A stretch of DNA of 64,000 bases, taken from Serratia liquefaciens. Lineage in GTDB: Bacteria > Pseudomonadota > Gammaproteobacteria > Enterobacterales > Enterobacteriaceae. A model generated the notes under the pieces. That model made no database searches. It had not been told where the DNA came from and saw nothing but the letters and a program-made list of their open reading frames with translations. The stretch covers positions 1 through 64,000 of the forward strand of contig JAAXZN010000041.1 in NCBI GenBank assembly GCA_012719855.1, read 5' to 3'. Shown here piece after piece: positions 63,193 through 64,000 of the stretch. Numbering within the stretch: the stretch's first letter is position 1; each line of letters starts with the position of its first letter. A program made the translations under genes and the position numbers.

Positions 63193-64000
63193 ATGATGAT
63201 TATTCGCCCTATAGAGCGTCGCGATTTGGCTGACTTACTGACGCTGGCCGGTAAGTCCGGTATCGGTCTCACTTCCCTGCCGCAAGATGAAGATACCTTG
63301 TCGGCACGCATTGAGCGGGCGTTAAAAACCTGGCAAGGCGAACTTCCGCGTGGTGACCAGTGTTATCTGTTTGTGCTGGAAGACAGCGAGCGCCAGCAGG
63401 CGGTAGGGGTTTGCGCGATTGAAGTGGCCGTCGGGCTGACTGAACCCTGGTACAGCTTCCGCGTCGGCACGCAGGTGCATGCATCCAAACAGTTGAACGT
63501 GTATAAATCGGTGCCGACGCTGTTCCTCAGCAACGATCACACCGGCCATTCCGAACTGTGCACGCTGTTCCTCGATCCGGACTATCGTCACGGCGAAAAC
63601 GGCAAGCTGTTGTCGAAGGTGCGTTTCCTGTTTATCGCCGCTTTCCGTGAGCGTTTCTCCGCCCGGCTGATTGCCGAAATGCGCGGTTTCTCTGATGAAG
63701 AGGGCCGTTCGCCGTTCTGGGAGAGCGTCGGGAACCATTTCTTTTCCATCGAGTTCGCCAAGGCGGACTACCTGAGCGGCACCGGTCAGAAAGCGTTTAT
63801 CGCCGAACTGATGCCGAAACACCCGCTGTACGTCGATTTCCTGGCTGAAGACGCGCAAAAAGTGATTGGCGAAGTGCACCCGCAGACGGTGCCTGCGCGC
63901 CGGGTACTGGAGTCCGAAGGCCTGCGTTATCAGGGCTATGTCGATATCTTCGACGGCGGCCCAACGCTGGAGGCGGAAATCGATCAGATCCGCGCGGTCA
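63193..64000 (+). CDS. astA: Arginine N-succinyltransferase AstA (cut by window end)
   Basis: AstA carries out the first step of the succinyltransferase pathway, joining succinyl-CoA to arginine. The visible 269 residues begin [23 protein letters not shown], and include [19 protein letters not shown] in two parts, [20 protein letters not shown] and [19 protein letters not shown], all typical of AstA. The reading frame is open to the end of the window, so the C-terminus is missing. The start has GAGG eight bases upstream. Confidence 0.95.
   Translation, partial: MMIIRPIERRDLADLLTLAGKSGIGLTSLPQDEDTLSARIERALKTWQGELPRGDQCYLFVLEDSERQQAVGVCAIEVAVGLTEPWYSFRVGTQVHASKQLNVYKSVPTLFLSNDHTGHSELCTLFLDPDYRHGENGKLLSKVRFLFIAAFRERFSARLIAEMRGFSDEEGRSPFWESVGNHFFSIEFAKADYLSGTGQKAFIAELMPKHPLYVDFLAEDAQKVIGEVHPQTVPARRVLESEGLRYQGYVDIFDGGPTLEAEIDQIRAV

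Overview
The window comes from a G+C-rich enterobacterium, most likely a Serratia species. The evidence is the E. coli-like order ychO-narL-narX-narK, an ERIC repeat, an RfaH/JUMPstart-controlled polysaccharide locus and an astCA operon with enterobacterial control sites. All assignments come from reading the sequence and the translated proteins; no database search was possible.

Layout. (1) 1-8.5 kb: a siroheme methyltransferase (cobA), a secreted PEBP-like protein, a short prepilin peptidase, the inverse autotransporter ychO, the nitrate two-component system narXL and the nitrate transporter narK. (2) 8.5-26.1 kb: an AT-rich gap with a membrane-bound winged-helix regulator, then an exopolysaccharide/capsule locus. 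It has a sugar epimerase, a JUMPstart/ops leader, a WecA-like initiating transferase, a strong internal terminator, Wza, Wzc (no Wzb), Wzx, a TupA-type ATP-grasp protein, five glycosyltransferases, a secreted glycosidase and an EpsG-type polymerase. This block separates narK from narGHJI, which are neighbours in E. coli. (3) 26.1-33.4 kb: narGHJI, with a promoter that keeps the E. coli NarL/IHF/FNR spacing and an ERIC element in the leader. (4) 33.7-41.7 kb: an unusual operon of eight genes, every one overlapping the next. It encodes a FabH/OleA-like condensing enzyme, an OleD-like reductase, a metallo-beta-lactamase-fold hydrolase, a PaaK/F390-type adenylating enzyme, a PAP2/IPC-synthase-like membrane protein, a sterol-desaturase-type hydroxylase and two tandem fatty acid desaturases. 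I infer a pathway for an unusual lipid or hydrocarbon; this is the best candidate for an undescribed system. (5) 41.8-46.5 kb: a two-gene ribbon-helix-helix/membrane-protein pair, a cyanide-insensitive-type bd oxidase (cioA, cioB and a 49-residue DUF2474 subunit) and a MocR/YdcR-type regulator. (6) 46.6-53.2 kb: a five-gene peptide-type ABC importer and an HSL-family esterase. (7) 53.3-61.3 kb: a self-contained regulon with a glycosylasparaginase, a LacI regulator, a sugar ABC importer and an M17 aminopeptidase. It is bounded on both sides by the same perfect 18-bp palindrome just downstream of a promoter, which suggests uptake and breakdown of glycosyl-asparagine or glycopeptides. (8) 61.3-64 kb: astC and the start of astA (arginine succinyltransferase pathway), preceded by two NtrC-like sites, ARG boxes and a near-consensus sigma-54 promoter.

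Overall the nitrate-respiration backbone (siroheme, sensing, transport, reduction) and core amino-acid catabolism are interleaved with accessory loci for surface polysaccharide, an unusual lipid and scavenging of glycosylated amino acids.
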